Assembly: GCA_027073875.1 (NCBI GenBank)
Contig: JALTEO010000412.1
Coordinates: forward strand, 1-16,147
DNA from: Bacteroidales bacterium
Lineage (GTDB): Bacteria; Bacteroidota; Bacteroidia; Bacteroidales; JALTDM01
Length of the DNA stretch: 16,147 nucleotides
Direction of reading: 5' to 3'
Shown: positions 9,401 to 16,039 of the stretch, in pieces
How positions within the stretch are numbered: the first letter of the stretch is position 1
Layout of the letters: every line of letters begins with the position of its first letter
Translations under genes and position numbers: made by a program
Notes under the pieces: model-generated
What the model saw: the letters and a program-made list of their open reading frames with translations, nothing else
Told to the model about the DNA's origin: nothing
Databases searched by the model: none

Positions 9401-11326
9401 CCCAAACAATTACATGCTCACAATATCGGGTCGGTGTGGGGTGCTGATTTTTTGAATGTGAAATATGATATTGATGGTACAGGTGATAATTCATGTTGTG
9501 GAGCCGGTGATGCTATGATTATTGCAGTCTTTGATTCATTGACATTAGAACCATGGACTTCTGATATGCAAGATTTTGGTCATCGTGATTATCCGAAATG
9601 TTTTTCACGGACACGAGCGGATTATTATTTTGTCTTTTCTGCCGATAGTCAGGGCTTGGAGAATATGTCGGCATTTATTAATGCAGTCCCTGACAGTGAT
9701 TATGTTTTGGCATATTCGTGGCGGAATGCTCATTTCCAATCGTGGCCCGAAAATGCTTATGTAAGTTTTGAATATCTCGGTGCCTCTAATATTCGTTTTA
9801 TTCATGATAATATGCCTTATATCTTTTTTGCACAAAAAGGGAATACAAGTTCTGCCGATTGGGCATTAGGAAGTTCGTCAACCGATGTGATAGATTTGTA
9901 TAAAAATCTACCGACGAATTTTTATTTCGGAAATATTAATTCGGTGAAAATTGGTCCATCGACTCATTGGGATTCTTTCCACTGGCGGGAACAAAGCATT
10001 GAACATCCGACAAATGACAGTGTCTTTGTGGATATCAAAGGTGTGGATTTGTCAGGTAATGAAACTGTGTTGATGCCACATATTTCAATTGATTCGTTGG
10101 ATATTTATAATTTGTCGGATTCTATTAGTGCTTGGCAATATCCGTATTTGAAGTTACGGTTTTTTTCGTATGATGATACTACACTGAGTGCGGCACAACT
10201 TAAGCGGTGGCAAGTGACTTACGGCGAAGTACCGGAGACAGCCATTAATCCGCAAAAAGGATTTTATTTGTCGGCGGATACTGTTAGTGAAGGTGATACT
10301 GTCCGGTTTGGTGTGGCAACGGAAAATGTAAGTCCTTATGATATGGATAGCTTACTGGTTTCCTATTGGTTGATAGATGCAAATAATAGTATTCATTTGT
10401 TGGAAACCAAACGGTTGGAACCACATCTTTCGGGAAGTGTATTAATAGATACGGTGTCAGTTAATACTCTTAATTTTACAGGATTAAATCGTTTGCGGGT
10501 GGAATATAATCCTGTGAACGCTACTACGGGAACTTACGATCAGTTGGAGCAGTATCATTTTAATAATATTGCCGAAGTAAGCTTTTTGGTAGAACGAGAT
10601 ATTACCAACCCTATTTTAGATGTTACATTTGATGGGAGACATATTCTTGATGGTGAAATAGTATCGGCAAAACCGGTGATTTCTATTAAGTTGAAAGATG
10701 AAAATAAATATCTGTTACTGAATGATACTACTTCGTTTGCCGTATATCTGACAGCATTGAAGGATACAACGGAACACCGGATTTATTTCCGCGACAGTGT
10801 GGGAAATGAGATTATGAGATTTACGCCTGCCGACTCGCCGGAAAATTACTGTGAAATCTCATATCAGCCGCAGTTGGCTGACGGTTTATATGCTTTACGG
10901 GTGCAAGCCAAAGATATGTCAGATAACGAATCGGGTGATAATGATTACTATATTACCTTCCGTGTGGTTTCCGCCCCGTCAATTACAAATGTTTATACTT
11001 ATCCTAATCCGTTCTCTACGGGGACACATTTTGTATTTAACCTGACCGGAGTGGATGTGCCTGAATGGTTTTATATTCAGATTTTTAATGCACAGGGAAA
11101 ACTGGTAAAAACGATTAACCTGAACAAAGTGGAAAATGTACATATCGGTCCCAATTACACGGATTATGTATGGGATGCCACTAATGACCAAGGCGGAAAA
11201 GTTGCTCCCGGATTATATATTTATCAAATTACCGTAAAACTTAAAGGTGAAAATATGCCGCATGCAGAACATCCTATGGACAGGTACCTGCAACGGGCTT
11301 ATGGGAAAATGATATTTGTAAAGTAA
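6422..11326 (+). CDS. porU2: PorU2-type C25 (gingipain-like) cysteine peptidase, type IX secretion
   Basis: This 1634-residue protein has a signal peptide (MKCLLRAILFL..., cleavage near VFAQS at 19-23) and a long N-terminal beta-rich region. A caspase-fold C25 peptidase spans about 393-740; its catalytic pair is visible as H615 in FFGHGS and C645 in MAASCLAGD, and the domain closes with LHGDPAL. A CARDB-like domain follows at about 747-856 (PDLTITAADIS... NETNN), then several beta-sandwich regions. The C-terminal FlgD/T9SS-like module at about 1523-1634 contains YPNPF and VAPGLYIYQITV. PorU is the outer-membrane sortase that cleaves T9SS signals and attaches cargo to the surface. Proteins of this length and layout are annotated as PorU2 in my memory; Porphyromonas PorU is about 1158 residues. 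No other Por gene is in the window. A secreted gingipain-like protease rather than a sortase remains possible. Confidence 0.8.
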   Translation: MKCLLRAILFLSFFSAIQVFAQSYGNEWIDYSQEYYRIPIVKKGIYKITKQTLDQAGFPTATVNPKNIQLFYRGKEQPIYIYGEDDFIFDAGDYILFYGEPNDGWLDSAMYDNPAEQTNPYYSLINDTAVYFLTWKVDASKKKRFSIESDTAFSQFETTTYCTKEQINNYTTRYYFGSDLANYASGEGWFDNQPFSNATRTKTLNLGGLYGEGSATFEICVSGVPNSDVSSSVQHELLIDIDGVNYVDTNFSGYEFIRDIVTIPAAQLSTSVKVDLTSAFVGSADRQTAAYIKVLYPHNFDLQGQSSFSFLLDNASGQTKNKLIFTNFSGGGQNWLFDLNNAIMVPVNSDTVLLSNGNEPHQCYLVDGSKIRSISKITKKTFSDFSVTGKNSDYIIITNKKLWQGATNYANYRQSTGYIPLMVDVDELFDQFAYGIRQHPLAIRNFANFIIHHYDSIPKALFLLGKSIHPYLMRQNATTYAQCLVPTYGDPSSDNLFTAGLNGSSYDLAIPVGRLSATTNQEVNHYLQKIMAYEGNTHAEWMKQVLHFGGGSDAAQQAQFAGYLSDYEQTIEDTLFGGFVHTFLKNSSQPMQITQSDSISNLINNGVSIMTFFGHGSTSGFDQNIDYPSAFNNRYKYPFIMAASCLAGDIHLPAPQRLSEEWVMIKNRGAIGFLAPSALGYTFFLNTVLSELYRQISYENYNRPIGEEIQATYHNIADTNNPYLQKTVWDYTLHGDPALVINSFKKPDLTITAADISTIPDYVSSLTDSFDIQLIITNIGRATTDTFVVELQRTFPNNNTEITQKAILGCFYKDTVLVRLPVSTVNGTGINSLCVTVDAMNQVDEMNETNNTACIDFYVHSTNIYPVYPYEYAIYPYDTVTLKASSGDPFMESENIVFQLDTNDSYDSPFLKEITITSSGGIIRWHLPFTMTDSTVYYWRVGRVGTNRYNESSFIYIPNKTGWSQAHFFQFKNDDYQYIDYDRPNRKFEFVSTPKQLHAHNIGSVWGADFLNVKYDIDGTGDNSCCGAGDAMIIAVFDSLTLEPWTSDMQDFGHRDYPKCFSRTRADYYFVFSADSQGLENMSAFINAVPDSDYVLAYSWRNAHFQSWPENAYVSFEYLGASNIRFIHDNMPYIFFAQKGNTSSADWALGSSSTDVIDLYKNLPTNFYFGNINSVKIGPSTHWDSFHWREQSIEHPTNDSVFVDIKGVDLSGNETVLMPHISIDSLDIYNLSDSISAWQYPYLKLRFFSYDDTTLSAAQLKRWQVTYGEVPETAINPQKGFYLSADTVSEGDTVRFGVATENVSPYDMDSLLVSYWLIDANNSIHLLETKRLEPHLSGSVLIDTVSVNTLNFTGLNRLRVEYNPVNATTGTYDQLEQYHFNNIAEVSFLVERDITNPILDVTFDGRHILDGEIVSAKPVISIKLKDENKYLLLNDTTSFAVYLTALKDTTEHRIYFRDSVGNEIMRFTPADSPENYCEISYQPQLADGLYALRVQAKDMSDNESGDNDYYITFRVVSAPSITNVYTYPNPFSTGTHFVFNLTGVDVPEWFYIQIFNAQGKLVKTINLNKVENVHIGPNYTDYVWDATNDQGGKVAPGLYIYQITVKLKGENMPHAEHPMDRYLQRAYGKMIFVK

Positions 11327-11357
11327 AACGAAATTTAAGATATAAAAAATAATTCGA

Positions 11358-11379
11358 AGGTTTTTAAAAGATGAAACCT
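11358..11379 (+). terminator. Weak hairpin after porU2, possible terminator
   Basis: AGGTTT (11358-11363) can pair with AAACCT (11374-11379) around a 10-nt loop, 31 nt after the porU2 stop. There is no T-tract on either strand, so termination is only a guess based on position. Confidence 0.25.
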
Positions 11380-11428
11380 GTGAATAAAAGACCAAGAATA
11401 GAAGTGGAGAGACATTTGCAAAAAAAGC

Positions 11429-11516
11429 TGTCATCCTGAGCATTGCGAAGAATCTCAATATATTTAATAGCTATTTGTAGATTTTTACATGCTCCTTCGC
11501 CTTGCTCATGATGACA
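11429..11516. repeat. Head-to-head pair of the dispersed hairpin repeat
   Basis: Two copies of the core repeat face each other between the convergent porU2 and arcB genes: 11429-11456 on the + strand and 11516-11489 on the - strand. Their first 22 nt match at 19 positions, so the arms can also pair with each other around a 44-nt loop. Further out, 11411-11423 and 11541-11555 are also roughly complementary (GACATTTGCAAAA against GACACTTTTGCAAAA). The whole 236-nt gap between the genes holds these arms, the weak hairpin at 11358-11379 and otherwise AT-rich sequence. Confidence 0.7.
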
Positions 11517-11562
11517 TTTTTCAGAATGATAAAATCAGAAGTTTTGCAAAAGTGTCATTTTG

Positions 11563-12564
11563 TTATTTTCCCAGTGTAGCCACCATTACGGCTTTAATGG
11601 TATGCAGACGGTTTTCGGCTTCGTCAAATACAACTGATGCTTCCGATTCAAACACCTCTTCGGTTACTTCCATACCGTCCAGTCCGAATTTTTGATAAAT
11701 TTCTTCACCAATTTTTGTCTGGCGATTATGGAATGCCGGCAAACAATGTAAAAATTTCACATCAGGATTTCCTGTTGCATTTATTAGTGCCTTATTTACT
11801 TGATAAGGTTTCAATAATTTTATTCGTTCAGCCCAAACACTATCCGGCTCACCCATTGATACCCAAACATCGGTATATAAGAAATCACAGTCTTTAACAG
11901 CTGCCTTAGCATCTTCTGTCAGCGTAATTTTCGCACCTGTTTTTGAAGCAATTTCACGAGCTTGTTTTACCAAATCATCATCAGGGAAAAGTGATTTGGG
12001 AGCAGCACTACGAAAATCCATTCCCATTTTGGCAGCACCAATCATCAACGAATTTCCCATATTATTGCGGGCATCACCGAGGTAGGCAAATTTTATTTCG
12101 TTCAATGGTTTATTGACATGTTCCAACATGGTCATAAAGTCTGCCAGCACCTGAGTCGGATGAAATTCTGTTGTTAGTCCGTTCCAAACAGGCACACCGG
12201 CATATTTCCCTAATTCTTCTACTACTTCTTGTCCAAAACCGCGGTATTCAATACCGTCGTACATCCTACCTAAAACGCGGGCAGTATCTTTCATAGATTC
12301 TTTTTGACCTATTTGTGAACCGCTTGGACCTAAATAGGTTACATTGGCTCCTTGGTCATATCCTGCCGTTTCAAAAGCACAGCGGGTACGCGTTGACGAT
12401 TTTTCAAAAATTAAAGCAATATTTTTGCCTTTCATTGTAGGTACTTCTGTCCCTGCATATTTTGCTTTTTTCAAATCAAAAGCCAAGTCTAAAAAGAATT
12501 GTATTTCCCGTGGGGAAAAATCTAATAATTTTAAAAAATTTCTGTTTTTTAAATTGTATGCCAT
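11563..12564 (-). CDS. arcB: Ornithine carbamoyltransferase, catabolic (ArcB) type
   Basis: Cytoplasmic enzyme interconverting ornithine plus carbamoyl phosphate with citrulline plus phosphate. The 333-residue protein has the carbamoyl-phosphate loop STRTR at 57-61, the ornithine-loop motif DVWVSMG (D232 to G238, with S236-M237-G238) that sets ornithine transcarbamylases apart from aspartate or N-acetylornithine enzymes, and the catalytic HCLPA with C274 at 273-277. The N-terminus (MAYNLKNRNFLKLL) and the run GRMYDGIEYRGF follow Pseudomonas ArcB and E. coli ArgF closely. It starts 21 nt after the carbamate kinase gene, so both are probably on one mRNA. That pairing favours the breakdown direction, citrulline phosphorolysis; an anabolic argF role cannot be excluded from sequence alone. 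Confidence 0.93.
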   Translation of the reverse strand: MAYNLKNRNFLKLLDFSPREIQFFLDLAFDLKKAKYAGTEVPTMKGKNIALIFEKSSTRTRCAFETAGYDQGANVTYLGPSGSQIGQKESMKDTARVLGRMYDGIEYRGFGQEVVEELGKYAGVPVWNGLTTEFHPTQVLADFMTMLEHVNKPLNEIKFAYLGDARNNMGNSLMIGAAKMGMDFRSAAPKSLFPDDDLVKQAREIASKTGAKITLTEDAKAAVKDCDFLYTDVWVSMGEPDSVWAERIKLLKPYQVNKALINATGNPDVKFLHCLPAFHNRQTKIGEEIYQKFGLDGMEVTEEVFESEASVVFDEAENRLHTIKAVMVATLGK

Positions 12565-12585
12565 AATACTTTGTTTTTTAGATTA

Positions 12586-13539
12586 TTAATAATGTAAAGT
12601 TAATTTTGTGCCGTATTTTTTATCTTCTAATTTGGTAGATTCGGTAATAACAGACTTTTCGCCACCTTGTTCAACAAATTCGATAGCGGCACGGATTTTC
12701 GGACTCATATTACCTTCACCAAATTTTCCGGCTTTTAAATATTTCTCAGCGTCTGCTTTATCCAAAAATTCCAATATTTTCTGGTCGGGCTGTGCATAAT
12801 TCAGATATACATAAGGTACATCCGTTAAGATGTAAAACTCATCAGCACCAATTTGGCGTGCCAAAACGGATGATGCCGAATCCTTATCAATAACTGCCTC
12901 TACGGGAACTAATTTTCCATCCTTTTTTGCTACGGGAATACCGCCGCCACCGGAGGCAATAACAATTACACCGCTCTCGACAAGCTCTTTCACAATTCGT
13001 TTATTCAAAATATCCAATGGTTTTGGTGATGGTACAACACGACGCCATCCTTTCTTTCCCTCTTTAACTTCTTCCTTAAAAATCCATTTCTTTTCCTTTG
13101 CCAATCTATCGGCTTCGGCTTTGTCGTAATAAGTTTTTCCTACCCGCTTTGTCGGATTTTGGAAAGCAGCATCTTCTTCCGATACTTCCACCATTGTAAT
13201 CAGCGAAATAATTTCACGGTCAATACCATTTTCATTCAACACATTTCGTAAACCTTTCTGAATCATATACCCAATACCTCCCTGTGAATCGGCAACACAG
13301 ATATCCAACGGCATTTGCGGAATACCATATTCACTTTCGCCGGCATCGTTTCGCATCAAGATATTTCCAACCTGCGGACCATTACCGTGAGAAATAACCA
13401 AATTATATCCTTCCTTAATTAAGTAAAGAATATTTCTCATCGTCTCATAGGTGTTTTGCTCCTGCTCTTCGATAGTACCTTTTTGATTTCCACGCAATAA
13501 AGCGTTTCCTCCAAGTGCTACAACTGCTGTTTTTGACAT
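12586..13539 (-). CDS. arcC: Carbamate kinase
   Basis: Amino-acid-kinase-fold enzyme that makes ATP from carbamoyl phosphate and ADP, releasing carbamate (CO2 plus ammonia). The 317-residue length is normal. Visible motifs are ALGGNAL at 8-14, ISHGNGPQVG at 49-58, ASGGGGIPV at 195-203 and DKDSAS at 218-223; all are standard for ArcC and separate it from acetylglutamate or UMP kinases. The ATG start at 13539 gives MSKTAVVALGGNALL, the normal N-terminus. It is the first gene of a two-gene unit with arcB and has its own candidate promoter and an upstream palindrome. Arginine deiminase and the arginine/ornithine antiporter are absent from the window. Confidence 0.95.
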   Translation of the reverse strand: MSKTAVVALGGNALLRGNQKGTIEEQEQNTYETMRNILYLIKEGYNLVISHGNGPQVGNILMRNDAGESEYGIPQMPLDICVADSQGGIGYMIQKGLRNVLNENGIDREIISLITMVEVSEEDAAFQNPTKRVGKTYYDKAEADRLAKEKKWIFKEEVKEGKKGWRRVVPSPKPLDILNKRIVKELVESGVIVIASGGGGIPVAKKDGKLVPVEAVIDKDSASSVLARQIGADEFYILTDVPYVYLNYAQPDQKILEFLDKADAEKYLKAGKFGEGNMSPKIRAAIEFVEQGGEKSVITESTKLEDKKYGTKLTLHY

Positions 13540-13562
13540 AGTTTCAATTTTTTTGAGAAAAG

Positions 13563-13570
13563 CAAAGATA
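13563..13570 (-). promoter_or_regulatory. Candidate -7 promoter element for arcC-arcB
   Basis: Reading the - strand from 13570 to 13563 gives TATCTTTG, an exact TAnnTTTG match 23 nt before the arcC ATG. A partial -33 element (TTG, 13589-13587) lies 16 nt further upstream, slightly closer than usual. The transcript would have a leader of about 20 nt. Confidence 0.45.
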
Positions 13571-13614
13571 ATATTTTTCCTACATACAATAATAATTTAC
13601 TAATTGAACTTAAT

Positions 13615-13637
13615 GATTCCCAATTTAATTGGGAATC
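13615..13637. promoter_or_regulatory. Perfect palindrome upstream of the arcC promoter
   Basis: GATTCCCAATT and AATTGGGAATC flank one central base, an 11-bp perfect dyad. It lies about 45-67 nt upstream of the arcC -7 element, a good place for an activator site, and 150 nt after the stop of the thioredoxin-like gene, where it could also be a terminator. There is no T-tract. It does not match an FNR/CRP box. The right arm (13628-13633) can alternatively pair with CCCAAT at 13642-13647. Confidence 0.45.
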
Positions 13638-13786
13638 TCACCCCAATAACTTCGTAGAATTAGAGACACTCACTTCTGTAGGTGTGAAGTAAGATATTCA
13701 ACTGCTAAAAAAATGTTCTTTTAGATTTGCAACTCGAAACAACCATATTGTTATCACTGTGTATTACAAATACAATCCGGCATTTT

Positions 13787-15223
13787 TCATCGTCTATTTC
13801 TCAGTATACTGATAAAATGATGTTCAAAATTTTCCGTAGGTGCATAAGCGGGTTTCATAATGATATGCCCGTATGGGTCTATCAGGATAAATGTTGGAAT
13901 AACGATAATATTTCTGCTTTTTAGCTCGTTGAAATCTGAAATAAAATAATAAGGAATGGTTAACTTATTTTGAGCAAAGTATTTTTCTACGGCTTCTTTT
14001 TGTGATTTTACAAATAGGGGAGTAATCTGTAATTCTTTCCGGTATTTCTCCGATAGCTGCTGCAATAATACGAAATTCTCCTGGCAAGGTAAATTGTTAA
14101 TATCACAAAAAACAACATAATTATATTTTCCTTTAAAATTGTCAAGTATCATCTTTTCGTTGACGGAATCGTAAAATACAAGCGATTTCAGCGAATCTTT
14201 CGTTGTGTAGAAATCATTGGTAATTTTTTGTTTAATTCTTCGTGCAATCTGCCGGTGTTGTGGAATGGCAGATAACAAAATTATTGAGTCCAGTGTCATA
14301 ATAATTTGATGCCGCGGAAAATACGAAAAATCAGCCAATTTTGAAGGATAAGCACCATCGTAAAGTCCTTTTAGCATTACAAGTTCAGCCAGAGTATCAT
14401 CTTGCATCTCATAACGATTCTGCAGCGTTTTTTTTATCAGTAAAGGACTTTTTCCCTCGGCAATATCGTTGTATAATGTTTTTCCTTTCGGAAAGTTTGA
14501 ATAATATTGGAAAAAATCCCGATATAAACCATTAAATAAAGCCATATATGCCGGATTTTGATACAATATTGGTTTGTGTGTAAAGAAGTGCCAAGTCATA
14601 TATCTCATATCGCGTTTAACGCTCATAAAACGCAAATAAGCAAGTTTATAGGTGATATAGTTTTGTAAAAAAGGATTCTTTATGTTACCAAACAAACTAT
14701 CTATTTTTTGATAAAAAGTATCTAACCGGAAATGATATCCTTTTTGCAGTATAGCATAAAAATTATTGGTTAACAGTGTGTTGTATTGTGTCAGGAATCT
14801 TAATATTTGGCGGTTTAACTCGGTAGAAGAAGTATCGTCAATACCTAACCAATATTGTTCCGGCTCAAAATAGGGATTTAAACTGTCGGCAATGGTTATT
14901 TTGTGATATTCAGGAAATAATAGTTTGTAGTGTTTATCTTTTTCGGCAAAAAATTTGGTTTGTATTCTGCCATAATCTATCCAAATTAAACGGGTTTTAT
15001 TCAGTGGGATACTTGCCTCAAAATGTCCTGAGGAATCAACCTTTGTTTTTGCTAATATGGTATCTTTTTGGGTGATGTAGTCAGCATAAGAATGGAACGA
15101 TATTGTTTTGTTTTTAAATACATTGTTTAAATTTCCTTCAAGTGTTACTTGAGAATATGCAGACGAAACGCCAAGAACACAAAAAAGGATAATTATTCTA
15201 AATATTGCCGACAAATTTTTCAT
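13787..15223 (-). CDS. Secreted protein with degenerate TlpA/thioredoxin-like domain
   Basis: The 478-residue protein begins with a signal peptide (hydrophobic run about 7-22, cleavage near AYSQ at 22-25). Because no Cys follows the cleavage site, it is probably periplasmic and not a lipoprotein. A beta-rich segment (about 25-100) resembles the DUF4369-like N-terminus of Bacteroidota thiol-disulfide proteins, followed by a helical middle. The last 120 residues look like a thioredoxin fold: strand YNYVVFCDINN, then helix, and the cis-proline loop IPTFILIDPYG with P443. The active site, normally WCxxC, reads N377-L-P-C380, so only the second Cys is kept; another Cys lies at 373. Disulfide reductase activity is therefore doubtful. 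Its start codon lies inside the dispersed repeat block. It is downstream of coaD on the same strand but separated by 322 nt. Confidence 0.75.
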   Translation of the reverse strand: MKNLSAIFRIIILFCVLGVSSAYSQVTLEGNLNNVFKNKTISFHSYADYITQKDTILAKTKVDSSGHFEASIPLNKTRLIWIDYGRIQTKFFAEKDKHYKLLFPEYHKITIADSLNPYFEPEQYWLGIDDTSSTELNRQILRFLTQYNTLLTNNFYAILQKGYHFRLDTFYQKIDSLFGNIKNPFLQNYITYKLAYLRFMSVKRDMRYMTWHFFTHKPILYQNPAYMALFNGLYRDFFQYYSNFPKGKTLYNDIAEGKSPLLIKKTLQNRYEMQDDTLAELVMLKGLYDGAYPSKLADFSYFPRHQIIMTLDSIILLSAIPQHRQIARRIKQKITNDFYTTKDSLKSLVFYDSVNEKMILDNFKGKYNYVVFCDINNLPCQENFVLLQQLSEKYRKELQITPLFVKSQKEAVEKYFAQNKLTIPYYFISDFNELKSRNIIVIPTFILIDPYGHIIMKPAYAPTENFEHHFISILRNRR

Positions 15224-15333
15224 CTGTTTATTTTTAGTTCAAAAGTTTGTAAAGTAGTGCTGTCATGCTGAACGAAGTGAAGCATCTCATTGAAGCAGCT
15301 TGTTACTATACTTATTTCCTGTTTTTGTTTCAT
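15221..15333 (-). repeat. Composite repeat block abutting the thioredoxin-like gene (copy B)
   Basis: The - strand from 15333 to 15221 aligns with 1162-1291 (+). It holds the core repeat at 15261-15288 (structured strand +) and the CTTTACAAACTTTT repeat at 15256-15221, whose tail TAAACAGATG provides the start codon of the following gene. Against copy A the core differs at 2 of 28 positions. With the two features below, it fills most of the 322-nt gap between coaD and the thioredoxin-like gene. Confidence 0.7.
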
Positions 15334-15344
15334 CTATTTTTTAG

Positions 15345-15432
15345 TTTGTAGTCCCGCAGTTTCAGTAGGAACTGCGAGGATCCTCGAGATTGTTGCGAAA
15401 TCAAAGATTTCGACAATTTCGGGATTTGTAGT
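15345..15432. repeat. 88-nt REP-like structured element with terminal direct repeats
   Basis: The element starts and ends with TTTGTAGT (15345-15352 and 15425-15432). Between these lie a 7-bp hairpin (CGCAGTT 15355-15361 with AACTGCG 15370-15376), a perfect 12-bp palindrome CGAGGATCCTCG (15375-15386), and a long hairpin (15383-15402 with 15406-15423: 18 pairs including two G-T, a 2-nt bulge and a 3-nt loop). Such density of structure in AT-rich DNA is not chance. The 8-bp ends could be a target duplication. Confidence 0.65.
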
Positions 15433-15438
15433 GCATAG

Positions 15439-15494
15439 TTCGTAATTTGAATTTCATTTTCCATTCGTAATTTGTAATTGATAATTCGTAATTA
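15439..15494. repeat. Cluster of TTCGTAATT-type repeats
   Basis: Three units of ATTCGTAATT type (15439-15448, 15463-15473, 15484-15494) lie between coaD and the structured element. They are the reverse complement of the units after kdsD at 1051-1079. The remaining 15495-15545 is plain AT-rich sequence with no recognised content. Confidence 0.55.
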
Positions 15495-15545
15495 GAATAA
15501 TCATTCCCTTGTATGTTAAAATTATTATTTGTCATAAATGTTTCA

Positions 15546-16004
15546 TTAATCAATACTGTATGGTAAGAATTGTGACGCATCACCGCCGTGGCGGATAATG
15601 TCGCGGATAATAGTAGATGTAATGGGTGTCATTTCCGGTGTGGTCAGCAGGAAAACCGACTCGATTCCGGGCATCATCATTTTATTGGTTTGAGCAATAG
15701 CCCGCTCGTATTCAAAATCAGATGATGTGCGAAGTCCACGGAGTAAATAACCTGCATTTATCTTTTTAGCAAAGTCAATGGTTAACCCTTCGTAAGAGGT
15801 AACTTCCACTTTTCCGGAAACATTTTCAAAAGTCTGTTCAATCCATTTCATCCGTTTCTCTAACGGAAAAAAATCCTTTTTATTGGAATTATATCCAATA
15901 CCGATAATAATTTTGTCGAACATTGGCAATGCCCGCAATACAATGGACTCGTGTCCTTTGGTAAAGGGGTCAAAGGAACCGGCAAATAAGGCAATTTTTT
16001 TCAT
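15546..16004 (-). CDS. coaD: Phosphopantetheine adenylyltransferase
   Basis: Penultimate enzyme of coenzyme A synthesis: 4'-phosphopantetheine plus ATP gives dephospho-CoA plus pyrophosphate, in the cytoplasm. The 152-residue length is typical. The nucleotidyltransferase motif GSFDPFTKGH is at 9-18 (H18 is the conserved catalytic histidine), RGLR at 89-92 followed by SSDFEYE, and the ATP-binding ending is TSTIIRDII where many bacteria have ISSS-IVRE; the T-for-S form and the ending GGDASQFLP are in my experience usual in Bacteroidota. ATG at 16004 gives the standard N-terminus MKKIALFAGSFDP. The upstream gap of 35 nt follows a possible partial gene on the same strand. Confidence 0.96.
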   Translation of the reverse strand: MKKIALFAGSFDPFTKGHESIVLRALPMFDKIIIGIGYNSNKKDFFPLEKRMKWIEQTFENVSGKVEVTSYEGLTIDFAKKINAGYLLRGLRTSSDFEYERAIAQTNKMMMPGIESVFLLTTPEMTPITSTIIRDIIRHGGDASQFLPYSID

Positions 16005-16039
16005 AAATGAAGTTTAAAGTAAATTTACAACTCAGATTA

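Noticed and set aside
11213..11695. Open frames of 81 codons at 11213-11458 (-) and 68 codons at 11489-11695 (+)
   Set aside because: Each begins in a copy of the hairpin repeat (giving RFFAMLRMT-like and LRLAHDD-like peptides) and otherwise runs antisense to porU2 or arcB.
13673..13690. Small inverted repeat ACTTC / GAAGT near the end of the thioredoxin-like gene
   Set aside because: Only 5 bp with a 9-nt loop and no T-tract; not above chance.
13722..13729. TAGATTTG, a + strand match to the -7 promoter consensus
   Set aside because: No -33 element and no gene follows; it points antisense into the thioredoxin-like gene. Such matches are expected by chance in AT-rich DNA.
15401..15583. 60-codon open frame (-) between coaD and the thioredoxin-like gene
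   Set aside because: It overlaps the end of coaD and is made of the TTCGTAATT repeats, which give the familiar NYELSITNYE-type spurious peptide.
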